Source: Ruminococcus sp. UBA3280 (GTDB lineage Bacteria > Bacillota > Clostridia > Oscillospirales > Ruminococcaceae). From it: a DNA stretch of 17,257 nucleotides. Numbering within the stretch: position 1 is the first letter of the stretch; each line of letters begins with the position of its first letter. This document shows positions 1 through 8,517 of the stretch, in pieces. The notes under the pieces were generated by a model. It saw only the letters and a list, made by a program, of their open reading frames with translations. It had not been told where the DNA came from and made no database searches. The stretch lies in the NCBI GenBank assembly GCA_002362175.1, contig DETU01000077.1, forward strand, positions 1 to 17,257, read 5' to 3'. Made by a program: the position numbers and the translations under genes.

Positions 1-177
1 GCTAACCCTGATGAATTCAAGATTGAGGAACAGGGTAAGCTCAACGGCGATGTTATTGATAACGGAAATGGTCTTACAAACATGGATGCTCTTGCTATTC
101 AGTATGTTGAAATCAAGACAATTACTAATGAAGCATTCCCAATGTCAGCAGAAGAACTTGATGCTCTTAGCAAGTAA
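1..177 (+). CDS. C-terminal end of a dockerin-like protein (5' truncated by window)
   Basis: Frame 1 is open from the window edge to TAA at 175-177, giving the last 58 residues of a larger protein. The segment KLNGDVIDNG followed by GLTNMDALAIQ resembles the second calcium-binding repeat of ruminococcal dockerins: an Asp-rich EF-hand-like loop from D17 to D29, then a DALAIQ helix. Dockerins attach secreted glycan-degrading enzymes to cohesin scaffolds in cellulosomes or amylosomes, outside the cell. The loop seems to carry one extra residue relative to the classical 12-residue clostridial loop. The enzymatic part lies outside the window, so the substrate is unknown. A strong terminator follows directly, so this is the end of its transcript. 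Identification is by motif resemblance only; another EF-hand-like secreted protein is possible. Confidence 0.65.
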   Translation, partial: ANPDEFKIEEQGKLNGDVIDNGNGLTNMDALAIQYVEIKTITNEAFPMSAEELDALSK

Positions 178-191
178 TTATTCTTAAATAT

Positions 192-223
192 ATAAGGGAC
201 ACTTCGGTGTCTCTTATTTTTTT
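192..223 (+). terminator. Rho-independent terminator after the dockerin-like gene
   Basis: An 11-bp stem (192-202 with 207-217, one G-T wobble) closes on a TTCG tetraloop and runs into seven T residues (217-223). This is a canonical intrinsic terminator, 14 bases after the stop codon. It isolates the dockerin-like gene from the operon downstream. Confidence 0.93.
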
Positions 224-233
224 CTGAAAATGC

Positions 234-262
234 TTGCATTTTGAAATAATTGGTGATATAAT
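234..262 (+). promoter_or_regulatory. Probable sigma-A promoter of the yicC-spoVM operon
   Basis: TTGCAT (234-239) and TATAAT (257-262) are separated by exactly 17 bases. A TG dinucleotide one base upstream of the -10 (254-255) makes it an extended -10 promoter. It lies between the terminator and the yicC start and leaves a leader of roughly 55-60 bases. Nothing better is visible in the gap, and the genes downstream are too tightly packed for obvious internal promoters. Confidence 0.75.
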
Positions 263-326
263 AATATAATAGTATAGTTACGTATTATACATATTACATT
301 TGTTATTATAAAGGCAGGCGAGTCAG

Positions 327-1205
327 GTGATAAGGAGCATGACAGGCTACGGCAGAGCTCAGAAAATACTCAACGGACGTGATATACTCGTTGAAATACG
401 CTCTGTTAACCATAGATATTATGAATATTCTTCAAGAATACCCCGTACTTACAGCTATATTGACGAAAAACTAAAGGCGTTGCTGAAAACCTCTGTTTCA
501 AGGGGAAAGGTTGAGGTTTCAGTTACAATCAACAATATCGAAGCAAAGGAATCTGAAATTTCAGTAAACAAAGCTGTGGCTGAAGGTTATATAAACGCAC
601 TCAGAAGCGTTTCTGAAGAACTTGGTCTTAAAGACGATTTGGTTCTTTCAAAGCTTATCAAGCTTCCCGAAATATTTGTTGTTCAGAAAGCACCAGACAA
701 TCAGGAACAGATTTGGGCGGACATTGCAGAAGTGGCAGACGAGGCACTTTCAAAATTCGTTGAAATGCGTTCAACCGAGGGTGAAAGGCTTAAAAATGAT
801 ATTATCGCAAAGGCTGATTTCATTCTTGGTATGGTTGAAAAGGTGGAGGAACTTTCTCCGCAGACAGTTGAAAATTACCGTAGCCGTCTGTATCAGAAGC
901 TTTCTGAAATTCTTGAAAACAAAGATATTGACGAACAGCGTATACTTACGGAATCAGCAGTTTTTGCGGAAAAAATTGCTGTTGATGAGGAAACTGTACG
1001 CCTGAAAAGTCATATATCACAGCTTAAAAATATGTTTGATTCAGATGACCCTATAGGCAGAAAACTTGATTTCATAGTTCAGGAAATGAACCGTGAAGTC
1101 AATACAATAGGTTCTAAGGCACAGGATTTGAACATAACAAAAATTGTCGTGGATATGAAAGCGGAAATTGAGAAAATCCGTGAACAGATTCAGAATATTG
1201 AATAG
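327..1205 (+). CDS. yicC: YicC/YloC family endoribonuclease-like protein
   Basis: The 292-residue protein opens with MIRSMTGYGR and has VEIRSVNHRY at about residues 22-31, both hallmarks of the YicC/YloC family, and ends in the family's conserved C-terminal block (MKAEIEKIREQIQNIE). E. coli YicC has been described as an endoribonuclease acting on small RNAs; the role in Firmicutes is less clear. The start is GTG at 327, with AAGGCAGG (311-318) at good spacing. It gives the expected MIRSMTG N-terminus, whereas the ATG at 339 lies only one base from its own AAGGAG and would clip it. First gene of the operon; remA begins 7 bases after its stop. Length is normal for the family. Confidence 0.92.
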   Translation: MIRSMTGYGRAQKILNGRDILVEIRSVNHRYYEYSSRIPRTYSYIDEKLKALLKTSVSRGKVEVSVTINNIEAKESEISVNKAVAEGYINALRSVSEELGLKDDLVLSKLIKLPEIFVVQKAPDNQEQIWADIAEVADEALSKFVEMRSTEGERLKNDIIAKADFILGMVEKVEELSPQTVENYRSRLYQKLSEILENKDIDEQRILTESAVFAEKIAVDEETVRLKSHISQLKNMFDSDDPIGRKLDFIVQEMNREVNTIGSKAQDLNITKIVVDMKAEIEKIREQIQNIE

Positions 1206-1212
1206 GTGAATT

Positions 1213-1467
1213 GTGAAATTTATTAATATTGGTTATGGAAATATGATTTCTTCCGAAAGAATCGTAACAATAGTAAGTCCTGAATCTGCTCCGATAAAGA
1301 GAATGGTTCAGGAAGCACGTGACGACGGACGTGCCATTGATGCAACGTACGGAAGAAAAACAAGAGCCGTGATTGTTATGGACAGCGGGCACATTATACT
1401 TTCTTCGTTGATTGCAGAAACTCTTGCGGCAAGATTAAATGATTTAGGAGGTTCAGAAGATGAATAA
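1213..1467 (+). CDS. remA: RemA family DNA-binding regulator (DUF370)
   Basis: An 84-residue protein with KFINIGYGN at the N-terminus, then IVSPESAPIKRM and IDATYGRKTRAVIVMDS, which match B. subtilis RemA almost block for block. In B. subtilis RemA is a DNA-binding activator of biofilm matrix operons and osmoprotection genes. Many Clostridia without those targets keep the gene in this exact place, so its regulon here is unknown. The start is GTG at 1213; AGGTG at 1204-1208 overlaps the yicC stop. The gene overlaps gmk by 8 bases, indicating translational coupling. The yicC-remA-gmk order is strongly conserved in Firmicutes. Confidence 0.93.
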   Translation: MKFINIGYGNMISSERIVTIVSPESAPIKRMVQEARDDGRAIDATYGRKTRAVIVMDSGHIILSSLIAETLAARLNDLGGSEDE

Positions 1468-2065
1468 GGGAAGGCTTATTGTTTTTTCCGCACCTTCAGG
1501 CTGTGGAAAAGGCACAATGCTTGCTGAAATTCTCAAATGTGAAAATTACCGTTGTTCAGTTTCGGCTACAACAAGAGAAGCCCGTGAGGGTGAAGTTAAC
1601 GGTATTAATTACTATTTTATAAGTGATGAGGAATTTGAACAGAAAATCAGGGAGAATGCTTTTCTTGAATATGCGGGTTACTGCAAACATTATTACGGTA
1701 CACTGATTTCGGAAGTTGACGACTATCTTGAAAAAGGTATTGACGTTATTCTTGAAATTGAAGTTCAGGGAGCAATGAAAGTCATGGAAAAAAGACCTGA
1801 ATCTGTTTCAATTTTTGTAGCTCCGCCGTCGGTCAGCGAACTAAGACGCAGGCTTAAAAAGCGTGGAACTGAAAGCAACGAAGTTATAGAAGAAAGAGTT
1901 TCGGAAGCGGCAGGTGAAATATCTTTAGCCGAAAAATATGATTATGTTATTGTTAACGACGCTCTTGAGGACGCTGTAAGTGATTTTTTCGCAATAATGC
2001 GTGCAGAAAAGCTTAAAGCGAAATTTTCGGGCGATATTATAAATGAGGTGTTAAAAAATGCTTAG
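1460..2065 (+). CDS. gmk: Guanylate kinase
   Basis: A 201-residue cytosolic enzyme phosphorylating GMP to GDP with ATP, in guanine nucleotide synthesis and salvage. The P-loop is APSGCGKGT at residues 11-19. The GMP-binding part includes SATTREAREGEVNGINYYF at about 35-54 and LEYAGYCKHYYGT. The lid/adenine region carries RLKKRGTE. The ATG at 1460 has a strong AGGAGG at 1446-1451 inside remA. It overlaps both remA (8 bases) and rpoZ (8 bases). Size matches bacterial guanylate kinases (about 200-207 residues). Confidence 0.97.
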   Translation: MNKGRLIVFSAPSGCGKGTMLAEILKCENYRCSVSATTREAREGEVNGINYYFISDEEFEQKIRENAFLEYAGYCKHYYGTLISEVDDYLEKGIDVILEIEVQGAMKVMEKRPESVSIFVAPPSVSELRRRLKKRGTESNEVIEERVSEAAGEISLAEKYDYVIVNDALEDAVSDFFAIMRAEKLKAKFSGDIINEVLKNA

Positions 2066-2267
2066 ACCAGCTGTAAATCAGATTATTTCAAAAAATGAAA
2101 GTTGTTATTCACTTGTAATTGCGGTTGCAAAACGTGCAAGGGAAATTTCAGAAGAACTTTACGAAAAGGGCGAAACTCTTGAAGAAAAACCGGTAAAAAC
2201 TGCTGTTGAGGAAATAGCAAGCGGTAAGTGTAAAATAGTAAGCACGCTTTCTCAGATGGGTGAATAA
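2058..2267 (+). CDS. rpoZ: DNA-directed RNA polymerase omega subunit
   Basis: A 69-residue protein with the omega signature SLVIAVAKRAREI at about residues 18-30, preceded by the region that docks on beta-prime, and with KPVKTAVEEIASGK towards the end. Omega assists assembly and stability of RNA polymerase. The ATG at 2058 follows GAGGTG at 2045-2050. The gene overlaps the gmk end by 8 bases and shares one base with priA (TAATG). gmk-rpoZ adjacency is typical. In B. subtilis coaBC sits between rpoZ and priA; here it is missing. Confidence 0.95.
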   Translation: MLRPAVNQIISKNESCYSLVIAVAKRAREISEELYEKGETLEEKPVKTAVEEIASGKCKIVSTLSQMGE

Positions 2268-4717
2268 TGTCCCTGATTGCAGAAATTGCTGTAAGCGGTA
2301 CGCTTTATTCGTTTGATATGCTTTTCAGCTATGCTGTTCCGCAGAATATCAGCGGAACAGTTATGTGCGGTTGTCGTGTACTCATTCCGTTCGGAAAGGG
2401 AAACTCCCGAAGAATAGGTGTTGTTATGAGACTTGCTGACAGTGATGATACAGGTCTTAAATCTGTTTTATCGCTTGCGGACAGTGAACCAGTTTTGTCG
2501 GAAGAACTTATCAGGCTTGCTTTTTATCTGCATGACAATACTTTCTGTACGTATTTTGAAGCAGTGAAAGCTATGTTGCCACCTGCTATGAACGTGATGA
2601 TAAAAGAAAAATTTCGTCTTAACAGAAGTTTTACTGATTTTAATTCACTTGGCACTGAGGCAACGGAACTTTTAAATCAGATTCAGTTGTTTTCCGATGA
2701 TACAGATGTAAATAATTTTATTAATAATTTTATTTCGGAAAACGGAAGAAAGACTGTTGACGAACTTTGTGAAAATAATGCCGTTGTTTCAGACAATATT
2801 TTCCGTCAGAAGATAGGCGACGCTGTTCTGAAAATGGTACGCCTTACAGACGAATATATAAACCGTCCTGAAAATTTCGGTCTTACTCCCAAACAAAAAA
2901 CGGTTGTTAAATTTCTTGAAGAAAATGGCACTGCATCATCAAAGGAAACGGCTTATATGTGCGGAGTTACTGCGGTTGTTATAGCGAATCTTGTCAGAAA
3001 CGGAGCGGTTGAGGAATACGAAATTGAAACTTTCCGCCATGTTGACGACTTTTCTGACGGCAGAGCAGACATAAATGAAACAGTACTTTCAGACGAACAG
3101 CAAAACGCTTACAATATAGTTTCTGAACAGGTTCATAAACGTAAACCTGCGGTTTTTCTGCTTCACGGTGTTACGGGAAGTGGTAAGACCTCGGTTTTTG
3201 AAAAACTTATTTCCGATACAATTTCAGACGGTCGTCAGGTAATGATGCTTATTCCCGAAATAAGTCTCACTCCGCAGGTTCTGAAACGTTTCCGTTCACT
3301 TTTCGGCGAGAGGGTAGCTGTAATTCACAGCGGTCTCACTCTTGGTCAGAGACTTGACGAGTACAAGAGAATCAGAAACGGCGACGCTGATATTGTAATA
3401 GGCACAAGAAGTGCGGTTTTTGCACCACTTGACAATATCGGTCTTATTATAATGGACGAGGAGGGCGAACGGACGTATAAATCAGACAGTACGCCGAGAT
3501 ATAATGCTCATGATGTTGCAAAGCAGAGATGTGCGTATCATGGTTCAACGCTTCTGCTTGCTTCTGCCACTCCGTCCATAGAAAGTTATTATCTTGCGGA
3601 AAAAGGTCTTTATCATCTTATAAAAATGAATAGGCGGTATCATGATACACCTTTGCCCGAAGTCAGTATAGTTGACATGAGTGAAGAACGTACAGACGGA
3701 AATACAACAGAGTTCAGCCGTACACTTGTTGACGAAATAAATCTCAATTTAAAGAACGGCGAACAGACTATGTTATTGCTTAACCGTCGTGGATACCATA
3801 CAATTATAAGCTGTATTGACTGTTTTCAGCCGATTTACTGCCCTAACTGTTCAGTTCCCCTTACCTATCATAAAAAAAATGGCAGACTTATTTGCCATTA
3901 CTGTGGATATTCGGGAGAACTTGTGAAAAAATGTCCGTCGTGCAATTCCGACAGACTGAAAAGTATGGGTTTCGGTACTCAGAAACTTGAAGAAGAACTG
4001 AAAATGTATTTTCCGACAGCGAGGATTCTCCGTATGGACGCTGATACGACTTTTTCAAGATATTCCTATGAAAAAAATTTCACCGACTTCCGTAACAGTA
4101 AGTACGATATAATGATTGGTACTCAGATGATTGGCAAAGGTCTTGATTTTCCGAATGTTACACTTGTTGGTGTACTTTCTGTTGATAAGGCACTTTATGC
4201 AGGAGATTTCCGAAGCTATGAGCGTACTTTTTCCCTGATAACTCAGGTCGTGGGACGGAGCGGACGCAGTTTGAAGCGTGGCAGAGCAGTTTTACAGACT
4301 TTTATTCCCGACCACTATATTATAAATCTTGCAGCGGCTCAGGATTATGAGAGTTTCTATAAAGAAGAAATTGCTTTGCGTCGGACGATGATTTTTCCGC
4401 CTGTCTGTGATATGTGTGTGTTCTGCTTTTCGGGAACTGACGATATATCATTAAAAAAAGGTGCAGATGCTGTACTGGGTCTTATGCGTGAAATTCTTAA
4501 AGAACTTAATCCGAAAACGCCTTTGAGAGTTCTCGGACCTGTAAAATGTTCTTATGGAAAAATAAACGGAAAATATCGTTGGAGAATTATTATGAAATGC
4601 AAGAATACCGCAGAAATAAGAGGATTGATAAACGGTGTGCTTAAAAAGGCCGCAAAATTAAGGGAAATGTCGGAAATTTCACTTTATGCCGATATGAACG
4701 GCGATACAGGCTTGTAA
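2267..4717 (+). CDS. priA: Primosomal protein N' (replication restart helicase PriA)
   Basis: An 816-residue SF2 helicase that recognises stalled forks and reloads the replicative helicase. Visible in order: N-terminal DNA-binding domain; winged-helix region; Walker A GVTGSGKT (301-308); motif II at 397-400 reading DEEG rather than the usual DEEH; a zinc-binding region around 515-563 with paired cysteines (CIDC, CPNC, CHYC, CPSC); and helicase motifs V-VI in GTQMIGKGLDFP and QVVGRSGR. Length is close to B. subtilis PriA (about 805). The start codon overlaps the rpoZ stop by one base, implying coupling. The His-to-Gly change in motif II is visible in the DNA (GGC at 3464-3466); the rest of the motor looks intact. 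Confidence 0.96.
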   Translation: MSLIAEIAVSGTLYSFDMLFSYAVPQNISGTVMCGCRVLIPFGKGNSRRIGVVMRLADSDDTGLKSVLSLADSEPVLSEELIRLAFYLHDNTFCTYFEAVKAMLPPAMNVMIKEKFRLNRSFTDFNSLGTEATELLNQIQLFSDDTDVNNFINNFISENGRKTVDELCENNAVVSDNIFRQKIGDAVLKMVRLTDEYINRPENFGLTPKQKTVVKFLEENGTASSKETAYMCGVTAVVIANLVRNGAVEEYEIETFRHVDDFSDGRADINETVLSDEQQNAYNIVSEQVHKRKPAVFLLHGVTGSGKTSVFEKLISDTISDGRQVMMLIPEISLTPQVLKRFRSLFGERVAVIHSGLTLGQRLDEYKRIRNGDADIVIGTRSAVFAPLDNIGLIIMDEEGERTYKSDSTPRYNAHDVAKQRCAYHGSTLLLASATPSIESYYLAEKGLYHLIKMNRRYHDTPLPEVSIVDMSEERTDGNTTEFSRTLVDEINLNLKNGEQTMLLLNRRGYHTIISCIDCFQPIYCPNCSVPLTYHKKNGRLICHYCGYSGELVKKCPSCNSDRLKSMGFGTQKLEEELKMYFPTARILRMDADTTFSRYSYEKNFTDFRNSKYDIMIGTQMIGKGLDFPNVTLVGVLSVDKALYAGDFRSYERTFSLITQVVGRSGRSLKRGRAVLQTFIPDHYIINLAAAQDYESFYKEEIALRRTMIFPPVCDMCVFCFSGTDDISLKKGADAVLGLMREILKELNPKTPLRVLGPVKCSYGKINGKYRWRIIMKCKNTAEIRGLINGVLKKAAKLREMSEISLYADMNGDTGL

Positions 4718-4741
4718 GAAAAAGAAAGGATATTGAATAAA

Positions 4742-5203
4742 ATGGCACTTAGAAAAATTTTAACAGATAAAGATGAAGCACTTCACAAAGTATGCAGACC
4801 CGTTGAAAAGTTTGACAAAAAACTTGCTCAGCTTCTGGACGATATGCACGAAACTCTTGACAAAGCACAGGGTGTCGGTCTTGCTGCTCCGCAGGTCGGA
4901 ATTTGCAGACGTATTTTTATCATGCATCTTGAAGAAGGTAATTTTGAGGCTATAAATCCCGAAATTACTTTGAAAGAGGGAAAACAGCGTGTTGAGGAAG
5001 GTTGTCTTTCATGTCCGAATGTCTGGGGATATGTTACACGTCCCCTGCACTGTCGTCTGAAAGCACAGGACAGAAACGGCGAATGGTGGGAACGTGATTT
5101 CACAGGTCTCGGAGCTCAGTGTACAAATCATGAAAACGACCATCTTGACGGTCATGTGTTTACTGAAATAGTGGAGGAATTTTTCGTACCGGAGGAGGCA
5201 TGA
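4742..5203 (+). CDS. def: Peptide deformylase
   Basis: A 153-residue metal-dependent hydrolase removing the formyl group from nascent N-terminal fMet. All three family motifs are present: GVGLAAPQVG (44-53), EGCLS (86-90, metal-ligand Cys88) and HENDH (130-134, two metal-ligand histidines and catalytic Glu131). The open frame also allows a TTG at 4733. ATG 4742 is preferred because it gives the canonical MALRKI opening and sits 11 bases after AAAGGA (4725-4730), against only 2 bases for the TTG. It lies upstream of fmt, which adds the formyl group that Def removes, a classic pairing. Confidence 0.96.
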   Translation: MALRKILTDKDEALHKVCRPVEKFDKKLAQLLDDMHETLDKAQGVGLAAPQVGICRRIFIMHLEEGNFEAINPEITLKEGKQRVEEGCLSCPNVWGYVTRPLHCRLKAQDRNGEWWERDFTGLGAQCTNHENDHLDGHVFTEIVEEFFVPEEA

Positions 5204-5210
5204 TTACTTT

Positions 5211-6137
5211 ATGAAAATTGTATTTATGGGTACACCGGATTTTGCAGTGCCTTGCCTGAAAGTTCTTGCGGAAAGCAGTCATGAAGTTTCTGCGGTGTTC
5301 ACACAACCCGACAAGCCAAAGGGACGAGGTTATAAAATGATTCCTACACCTATAAAGTCTGTTGCTCTTGAATACGGATTACCCGTATATCAGCCGTTGT
5401 CGCTCCGAAAAGGCGACGACGCACAGCAGGCTATGGAGATTCTGAAAAATATTTCCCCTGATTTGATTGTCGTTACGGCTTACGGACAGATTCTCCCGAA
5501 AGAGATTCTTGAACTGCCGAAATATAAGTGTATCAATATTCACGCCTCACTTCTCCCGAAATACAGAGGGGCAGCACCTATTAACTGGTGTCTGCTCAAC
5601 GGCGAAACACAGACTGGTGTTACTTCAATGCTTATGTCGGAGGGACTTGATACGGGTGATATGCTGATTAAGAAAAGTACTGATATAGACGAAAACGAAA
5701 CTTATCAGGAACTTTATTCAAGACTTGCCGAAATGGGTGGTGAAGTTCTCATGGAAACCATTGAGGCAATTGAAAAAGGCACACTCTGTCCGCAGAAACA
5801 GGACGATTCTTTGTCATGTTATTCGCCCATGATAAGAAAAGAAATGAGTGCTTTGGATTTTTCAAAGAGTGTGCAGGAGATTCACAACACCATAAGAGGT
5901 GTTACCGGCTTTACACTTCTTAACGGAAAACGTCTTAAAATTTTCAAGTCGGAAATAGTTTTGGGAAATTCAGATGCGGAAAACGGTACTATAGTTAACA
6001 GCGATAACTTTACTGTTAAATGTGGTGACGGCGGTTTGATTAAGTTTGATGAAATTCAGCTTGAGGGAAGTAAACGCATGAAAACAGCCGACTTTCTGAG
6101 AGGAAAAAAACTTGTGTCGGGCGAAAAACTGGGTTAA
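5211..6137 (+). CDS. fmt: Methionyl-tRNA formyltransferase
   Basis: A 308-residue enzyme transferring formyl from 10-formyl-tetrahydrofolate to initiator Met-tRNA. The N-terminal Rossmann-like domain begins MKIVFMGTPDFAVP. The catalytic triad equivalent to E. coli N106/H108/D144 is N109, H111 and D147, within NIHASLLPKYRGAAP and GLDTGD. The C-terminal tRNA-binding domain starts near residue 205 (YSPMIRKEMSALDFS). ATG 5211 follows GGAGGAGG (5191-5198) at a rather long 12-base spacing. Only 7 bases separate it from def. Length is normal. Confidence 0.97.
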   Translation: MKIVFMGTPDFAVPCLKVLAESSHEVSAVFTQPDKPKGRGYKMIPTPIKSVALEYGLPVYQPLSLRKGDDAQQAMEILKNISPDLIVVTAYGQILPKEILELPKYKCINIHASLLPKYRGAAPINWCLLNGETQTGVTSMLMSEGLDTGDMLIKKSTDIDENETYQELYSRLAEMGGEVLMETIEAIEKGTLCPQKQDDSLSCYSPMIRKEMSALDFSKSVQEIHNTIRGVTGFTLLNGKRLKIFKSEIVLGNSDAENGTIVNSDNFTVKCGDGGLIKFDEIQLEGSKRMKTADFLRGKKLVSGEKLG

Positions 6138-6149
6138 CGGGGGAAGGCA

Positions 6150-7454
6150 ATGGCAAATCCGAGATATTTAGCTGTAAAACTTCTGTGTAAGACGTTTTCG
6201 GACGGAAGCTTTTCCAATATTCAGCTTAACAATGGTCTTAAAAATTCAGACCTTGACGAGCGTGACAAAAAGCTCTGTTCTGCGATTTATTATGGTGTTA
6301 TTGAAAGAAAGATTTATCTTGACTATGTGATAGGACAGTTTTCTTCACGTCCTCCCGAAAAACTTGACGATAATATTCTTAATATACTAAGAAGCGGAAT
6401 TTATCAGATACTGTTTATAGACAATGTCCCCGACAGTGCTTCAGTAAATGAAAGTGTAAAGCTTGCGAAAAAGTTTGGAAAAACCAGTGCTTCGGGAATG
6501 ATAAACGCTGTTCTTAGGAATTTCATAAGAAGTGGGAAGAAAGTCAATCTTCCCGAAAAAAGAATTGATGCATATTCCGTAAAATATTCCGCACCGCACG
6601 AGCTTGTTGACAGTCTTGTGAATGACTATGGTTATGAACTTGCTGAAAATCTTCTTTCCGACGCTCTCGGAAGTCCTCCCGTTACGGTGAGAAGAAATAC
6701 ATTGAAATGCAGTGAAGAAGAATTTATTGATTCTCTCGGTAAAATAAAGGCTGAAAAAAGCGGCATTTTATCGGAATGTTTCATGTTGTCGGGCGGTGAC
6801 GTTACGTCAACAGAAGCTTTCAGAAAAGGTTTTTTTCACGTTCAGGATTTGGCTTCACAACTGTGTTGCAAGGCTCTTGCACCTACTGAAAACGATGTTG
6901 TTCTTGACATATGTTCAGCACCCGGTGGCAAGACTTTTACAATGTCACAGCTTATGAACGGCAAAGGAAAAATTATGGCTTTTGACCTGCATGAAAAACG
7001 TGTAAGACTTATTCGTGACGGTGCTGAAAGGCTGGGACTTTCCAATGTTACAGCATCGGTCGGCGACGCTTCAAAATACAATGCGGAACTTCCGAAATTT
7101 ACCAAAATTCTTTGTGATGTTCCATGTTCGGGAATAGGAGCGATAAGGCGTAAACCTGAAATAAAATACAAGAATTTCGGTGATTTTTCGGGGTTGTCTG
7201 AAATTCAGTACAATATAGCGGAAAATGCACTGAATTATCTTGAAATCGGCGGTGAACTTGTTTACTCTACCTGTACTCTCCGTAAAGCTGAAAATGAACA
7301 GGTTACGGAAAAGCTTCTTGCAAATCACCCCGAACTTGAACCCGTTCGGCTTCCCGAACCTCTCGGTGAAAAATTCGGAAGTATAGCAGATATATTTCCG
7401 TGTCATTTCGGCAGTGACGGATTTTTTATTACAAAGTTCAGAAAAGTAAGGTGA
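6150..7454 (+). CDS. rsmB: 16S rRNA (cytosine-967-C5)-methyltransferase RsmB
   Basis: A 434-residue protein made of an N-terminal NusB-like RNA-binding domain (about 1-140) and a C-terminal SAM-dependent m5C methyltransferase. SAM motif I is CSAPGGKT (255-262). The two catalytic cysteine motifs are DVPCSG (Cys326) and YSTC (Cys375), the pair expected of RsmB/Nop2-type m5C enzymes. It methylates C967 (E. coli numbering) of 16S rRNA. ATG 6150 follows GGGGGAAGG with good spacing. It is 12 bases after fmt; fmt-rsmB-rlmN is the usual Firmicutes order. Confidence 0.95.
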   Translation: MANPRYLAVKLLCKTFSDGSFSNIQLNNGLKNSDLDERDKKLCSAIYYGVIERKIYLDYVIGQFSSRPPEKLDDNILNILRSGIYQILFIDNVPDSASVNESVKLAKKFGKTSASGMINAVLRNFIRSGKKVNLPEKRIDAYSVKYSAPHELVDSLVNDYGYELAENLLSDALGSPPVTVRRNTLKCSEEEFIDSLGKIKAEKSGILSECFMLSGGDVTSTEAFRKGFFHVQDLASQLCCKALAPTENDVVLDICSAPGGKTFTMSQLMNGKGKIMAFDLHEKRVRLIRDGAERLGLSNVTASVGDASKYNAELPKFTKILCDVPCSGIGAIRRKPEIKYKNFGDFSGLSEIQYNIAENALNYLEIGGELVYSTCTLRKAENEQVTEKLLANHPELEPVRLPEPLGEKFGSIADIFPCHFGSDGFFITKFRKVR

Positions 7455-7458
7455 TAAA

Positions 7459-8517
7459 TTGGAAAAAACGGATATTCTTAGTCTCAGCCTTGACGAACTT
7501 GAAAAAATTCTTGTTGAAAACGGTGAGAAGAAATTCAGGGCAAAACAGATTTTTCAGTGGCTTCATGTCAAAAGAGTGTTTGATTTTGACAAAATGACTG
7601 ACATATCTGTCCAATTAAGAGAACGCCTGAATAGAATTTTTTGTATAAATAGACTATTTGTGCAGAAAAGGCTTGAATCTTCCATAGATAATACTGTAAA
7701 ATATCTTTATAGGCTTTCAGACGGGAATTTTGTTGAAACTGTTCTCATGAAATACAACTACGGTTACAGCATATGTGTTTCGACGCAGGTAGGCTGTAAA
7801 ATGGGCTGTAAATTCTGTGCATCGGCAATTGCGGGATTTGTCCGCAACTTAAGTCCTTCTGAAATTCTTATGCAGATTTACGAAACTGAAAAAAATACTG
7901 GTGTTCGTGTTTCGGGAGTCGTAATGATGGGCATCGGCGAACCGCTTGACAATTATGACAATGTTCTTAAATTCCTGCATTTGATTTCTGACCGCAACGG
8001 AAATAACTTCAGTCTCAGGCACGTTTCCCTTTCAACCTGCGGAATTGTTCCACGCATTTATGACCTTGCAAACCTTAAACTCGGACTTACACTTTCCGTT
8101 TCCCTGCACTGTGCGGACGATTCGGGGCGTTCCGATATAATGCCCGTGAACAGAACATATAATATTGAAAAACTTCTTGAAGCGTGCAGGTTTTATATAG
8201 ATAAAACGGGACGGCGTGTAACTTTTGAATATGCCGTCATTGATAATGTTAATTCTTCTGATAGAGATGCGGACAGACTGGCGGTTCTGCTCAGAGGTAT
8301 GAACTGTCATGTAAATCTTATTCCCGTAAATAAAATCAGAGAGAGAAACTACCGCACTGCGAGAGCCGGAGTTGCTGAATTTGCGAAAAGGCTCGGCAGA
8401 CGGGGAATAAATGCTACCGTGAGAAGAACTCTCGGCAGTGATATTGAGGCAGCCTGCGGACAACTCAGACGTGACGCTGTCGAAAAAAGTAATCTGAATG
8501 GAGGTGCGGATTTTTGA
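7459..8517 (+). CDS. rlmN: Dual-specificity 23S rRNA/tRNA methyltransferase RlmN (radical SAM)
   Basis: A 352-residue radical SAM enzyme placing methyl on C2 of adenosine in 23S rRNA (A2503) and, in characterised homologues, in tRNA position 37. The [4Fe-4S] motif is C113-x3-C117-x2-C120. The two mechanistic cysteines correspond to C106 (in CVSTQVGC) and C333 (in AACGQLR). GIGEPLDNY is also conserved. The start is TTG at 7459, with AAGGTGA (7448-7454) overlapping the rsmB stop. It ends in a 4-base TTGA overlap with the phosphatase gene. Confidence 0.96.
   Translation: MEKTDILSLSLDELEKILVENGEKKFRAKQIFQWLHVKRVFDFDKMTDISVQLRERLNRIFCINRLFVQKRLESSIDNTVKYLYRLSDGNFVETVLMKYNYGYSICVSTQVGCKMGCKFCASAIAGFVRNLSPSEILMQIYETEKNTGVRVSGVVMMGIGEPLDNYDNVLKFLHLISDRNGNNFSLRHVSLSTCGIVPRIYDLANLKLGLTLSVSLHCADDSGRSDIMPVNRTYNIEKLLEACRFYIDKTGRRVTFEYAVIDNVNSSDRDADRLAVLLRGMNCHVNLIPVNKIRERNYRTARAGVAEFAKRLGRRGINATVRRTLGSDIEAACGQLRRDAVEKSNLNGGADF

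Noticed and set aside
178..326. Riboswitch or small RNA between the dockerin-like gene and yicC
   Set aside because: The 149-base gap is fully accounted for by a terminator and a promoter; the remaining AT-rich leader shows no further clear structure.
8032..8463. 143-codon - strand frame opposite rlmN
   Set aside because: rlmN motifs fully explain this DNA; the antisense frame has no independent support.
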